Positions 58,201 through 61,200 of a DNA stretch of 64,000 nt are shown here, piece by piece (position 1 is the first letter of the stretch; every line of letters starts with the position of its first letter). The notes beneath the pieces are model-generated. The model searched no databases, had not been told where the DNA came from, and worked only from the letters and a program-made list of their open reading frames with translations. Origin of the DNA: Siphonodentalium dalli (Eukaryota > Mollusca > Scaphopoda > Gadilida > Siphonodentaliidae); the NCBI GenBank assembly GCA_032622095.1, contig CP136061.1, forward strand, positions 261,362,077-261,426,076. Reading direction: 5' to 3'. The translations under genes were made by a program, and so were the position numbers.

Positions 58201-61200
58201 GCATTGAAGTGACCTTTGAGAAGCATTGAAGTGACCTTTGCATCCTGTAGACAGATACAGTAATACAGTAATAAATCGACTCTTTAACCACAGCAGAATT
58301 ATGGGTAACTTTTCAGGATTTAGTCGGAAATATGGATTGTTGCCATTCATCGGAAAGCTCTCGTGGGAGAGCTTTCCGATGAATGGCAACAAGCCATATT
58401 TCCGACTAAATCCTGAACAGTTACCCATAATTCTGCTGTGGTTAAAGAGTCGATTAATTAGGGCATTACTGTACTTTATTATTTCCAGAATTAATGTCAT
58501 ATAATATACAAGATGTTAAAGATGGTCTATCTCTTCCAACAACAAGTTTTACATAGTTTCCGCTGGTGGTTGTATTTTACTTAAATTACATCATACATGA
58601 TTGATTGAATAATCACAAACTGTTGTGTCTTTCAGTTTTGAGAGGAGATATTTCCCGACTGAGAAGGTGCACTGCCATAAACACAGTAAGTTATTGTTTT
58701 AACTCTCTCATCTCTCGTATGTGTAAATGCACATGTCTCTTGATTTTCACTTAAGTTGTTTCTATGGTTTCAAGGTTTCAAACAATATAATTATGACACA
58801 GCGAGATGAAATCTTTACTATTAAAAACTGACATAAAAATATGTATAAAAATATTAATATGCGACTATATGGCAAATTTTTAATTGGTCCTGCATATATT
58901 GTACATTGGGTAGACATTTAATAAATTCAAAATACCTATTTGAGTTGGATATAAATCAAAATTAGTGAGACATTTTCGTACACTTTAACGCGTTTACTGC
59001 CAACTACGAGTTGTCTCATATTTTGCATGTAATTGAATGGGCGTCGACAGTAAACATGTTAATATGGTCAACAAAAGCAATGTGAAACACAATGACTCGC
59101 CTCTGTGGCTCGTTGACTATTCCTTCTCATGGTCCACAATTTTTCCATATTCAACTGCAAGCCACACATTATATATATAATATTGTGTACTGTTTCAGGG
59201 CTCTGAGGGTCTAATCTCCCGATGTAAACCATTCAAGTACACGTATGAGAAGGAAATTGTCATGTAAGTACACATATGAGAAAGAGATTGTCATGTATGT
59301 ACACGTATGAGAAAGAGATTGTCATGTTAGTATATAGCATGAATTAGATCAGACAGTGAAAAACGTCTTTGTAATGGTAATGCAAAGTTGAGCTGAATGC
59401 ACTTTTGATACTGTATACCCAGCATGTTGAATACTCCTTCAAAACAGTGTGCCACACCCCCTTCAGTTATATCTCAGTCAGTCAAGTGCATGGAGCAGAA
59501 GACCATCAAATTGTAATGGCCAATCTTGTTTTATTTCCAATTAAATTAACTTACTGTGCAGTCTTTACTCCAATATAAAACTGACAATTCCGTGAGATGG
59601 ACTAGTGGTTGATAACTGCAACAAACCAAACTTTCAGAATAGGTTTCACATATCATTGTATTCGGTAGTTAAATTATTTTCAACCAAATTTGGTTTGGTG
59701 ATACATGGTACCCCGGCTGTTGTTATACGAGGTTTCATAAGCACAAATATTTGTCATCACATATAATTTTATTACGTAGTTGCGTTGTTTTCAACCAAAT
59801 TTGGTTTGGTGACTCAGGATACCCCGTCGGATGTTATACGGCTTAATTAAAACAATTTTGTTTTAAAACCCAAAATAACAATCAAAATGTGCGATAAGTT
59901 CACAATGGGCCTCTGACACACAAAGGGGCCACAATAAAGGGGCCACAATAAAGGGGCCACAATAAAGGAGCCTGTTTCAGCTAGTTGTATATATTATTGT
60001 GATACACCATATTTTTTTTCTTCATATGTTTCTTTATCACATGCAAATGCTTTTATTCTATTTTATCACTTTCTTCAAACCCTCATCTATTTTTAGGTAT
60101 GCATATTTCAAGAAATTGGACTACTTCTCCACAGAATGCATATACTCTCCGAACGCTTACAGGTAAACATGTATAAATACTGGATGTGGGTATATTTTTC
60201 TTTAATCCTTCTTCACTGATTGGATTCTCCCACCCAGTTATAAAATGGAATGGTCTATTATTCATATGAAGGGAAGTTCCAGAAATATGATACAACAAAT
60301 AATAAAAGTGAAGAAGGAAATATTCTGATAATAAGTTTTTAAAATGGCATTATAGAGGGACTATATGCAACAAATGAATGTATTTGAGCCATGGATGAGT
60401 GCAAAATACATCTATGAACGATGTAAACAACATGGTAATTAATGAAAATAAGTTAATGACTCCAGTCATGGCTCAAATTCATTCATTTATTGCATATATT
60501 CTGTTGAGTATAACAGGAGATGGTCTCATAAATGGCAGGATTTAGTGTACAGTTCCCCTTTAAATGAAATAGGTCGTTTGTTGTCCCCCGAAAAAAAATA
60601 ATTCGGGGGACTATTAAAATAGCCGGTGTCCGTCCGTCTGTCCGTCGTACCGTCCGTCCGTCCGTCCGGAAATGGTTTCCGGATGATAACTTTAGTTTCG
60701 GTTATTAGATCAAAAGCCAATTTCATAGGTGAGTTTATCAGACCAAAATAAAGGTCAAGTTCGAATATGGGTTTGCTCCGCCCATTTTTGCGAGAGTTAT
60801 GGCCCTTTTTTTACTTGGAAAACCCCTGAAAGTTGGTTTCCGGATGATAACTTTAGTAGAGTTAATCGGATTCAAACCAAATTTGGTATATTACTTTCTC
60901 CCAGCAAAACACAGGTCAAGTTTTTTAAGATTTGGTTATTTGTATGCATGTCAGTAATGAGACAATGCACAAGTGTCTTATCCATATAGTATACTTCTAC
61001 AAAGTCTCCGCTCCAAATGAAGCCACCGGTTCGGGGGACACTGTGGCCGAGCGGCCTTTTATTGAACTTTAATATTATCTTAATATTTCCTAAGGGAGTA
61101 TTTAGTATAGAAAGGGTTATATACTCCAAAAAATATGGTCATAATAATTTTGCAGTTTTGATCTAAACCACAAAAGTTTAAACTAGACAGCTTCAAATTT

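Noticed and set aside
58186-58504. Similar ORFs on both strands suggesting overlapping genes
   Set aside because: They are the two arms of a family A palindrome.
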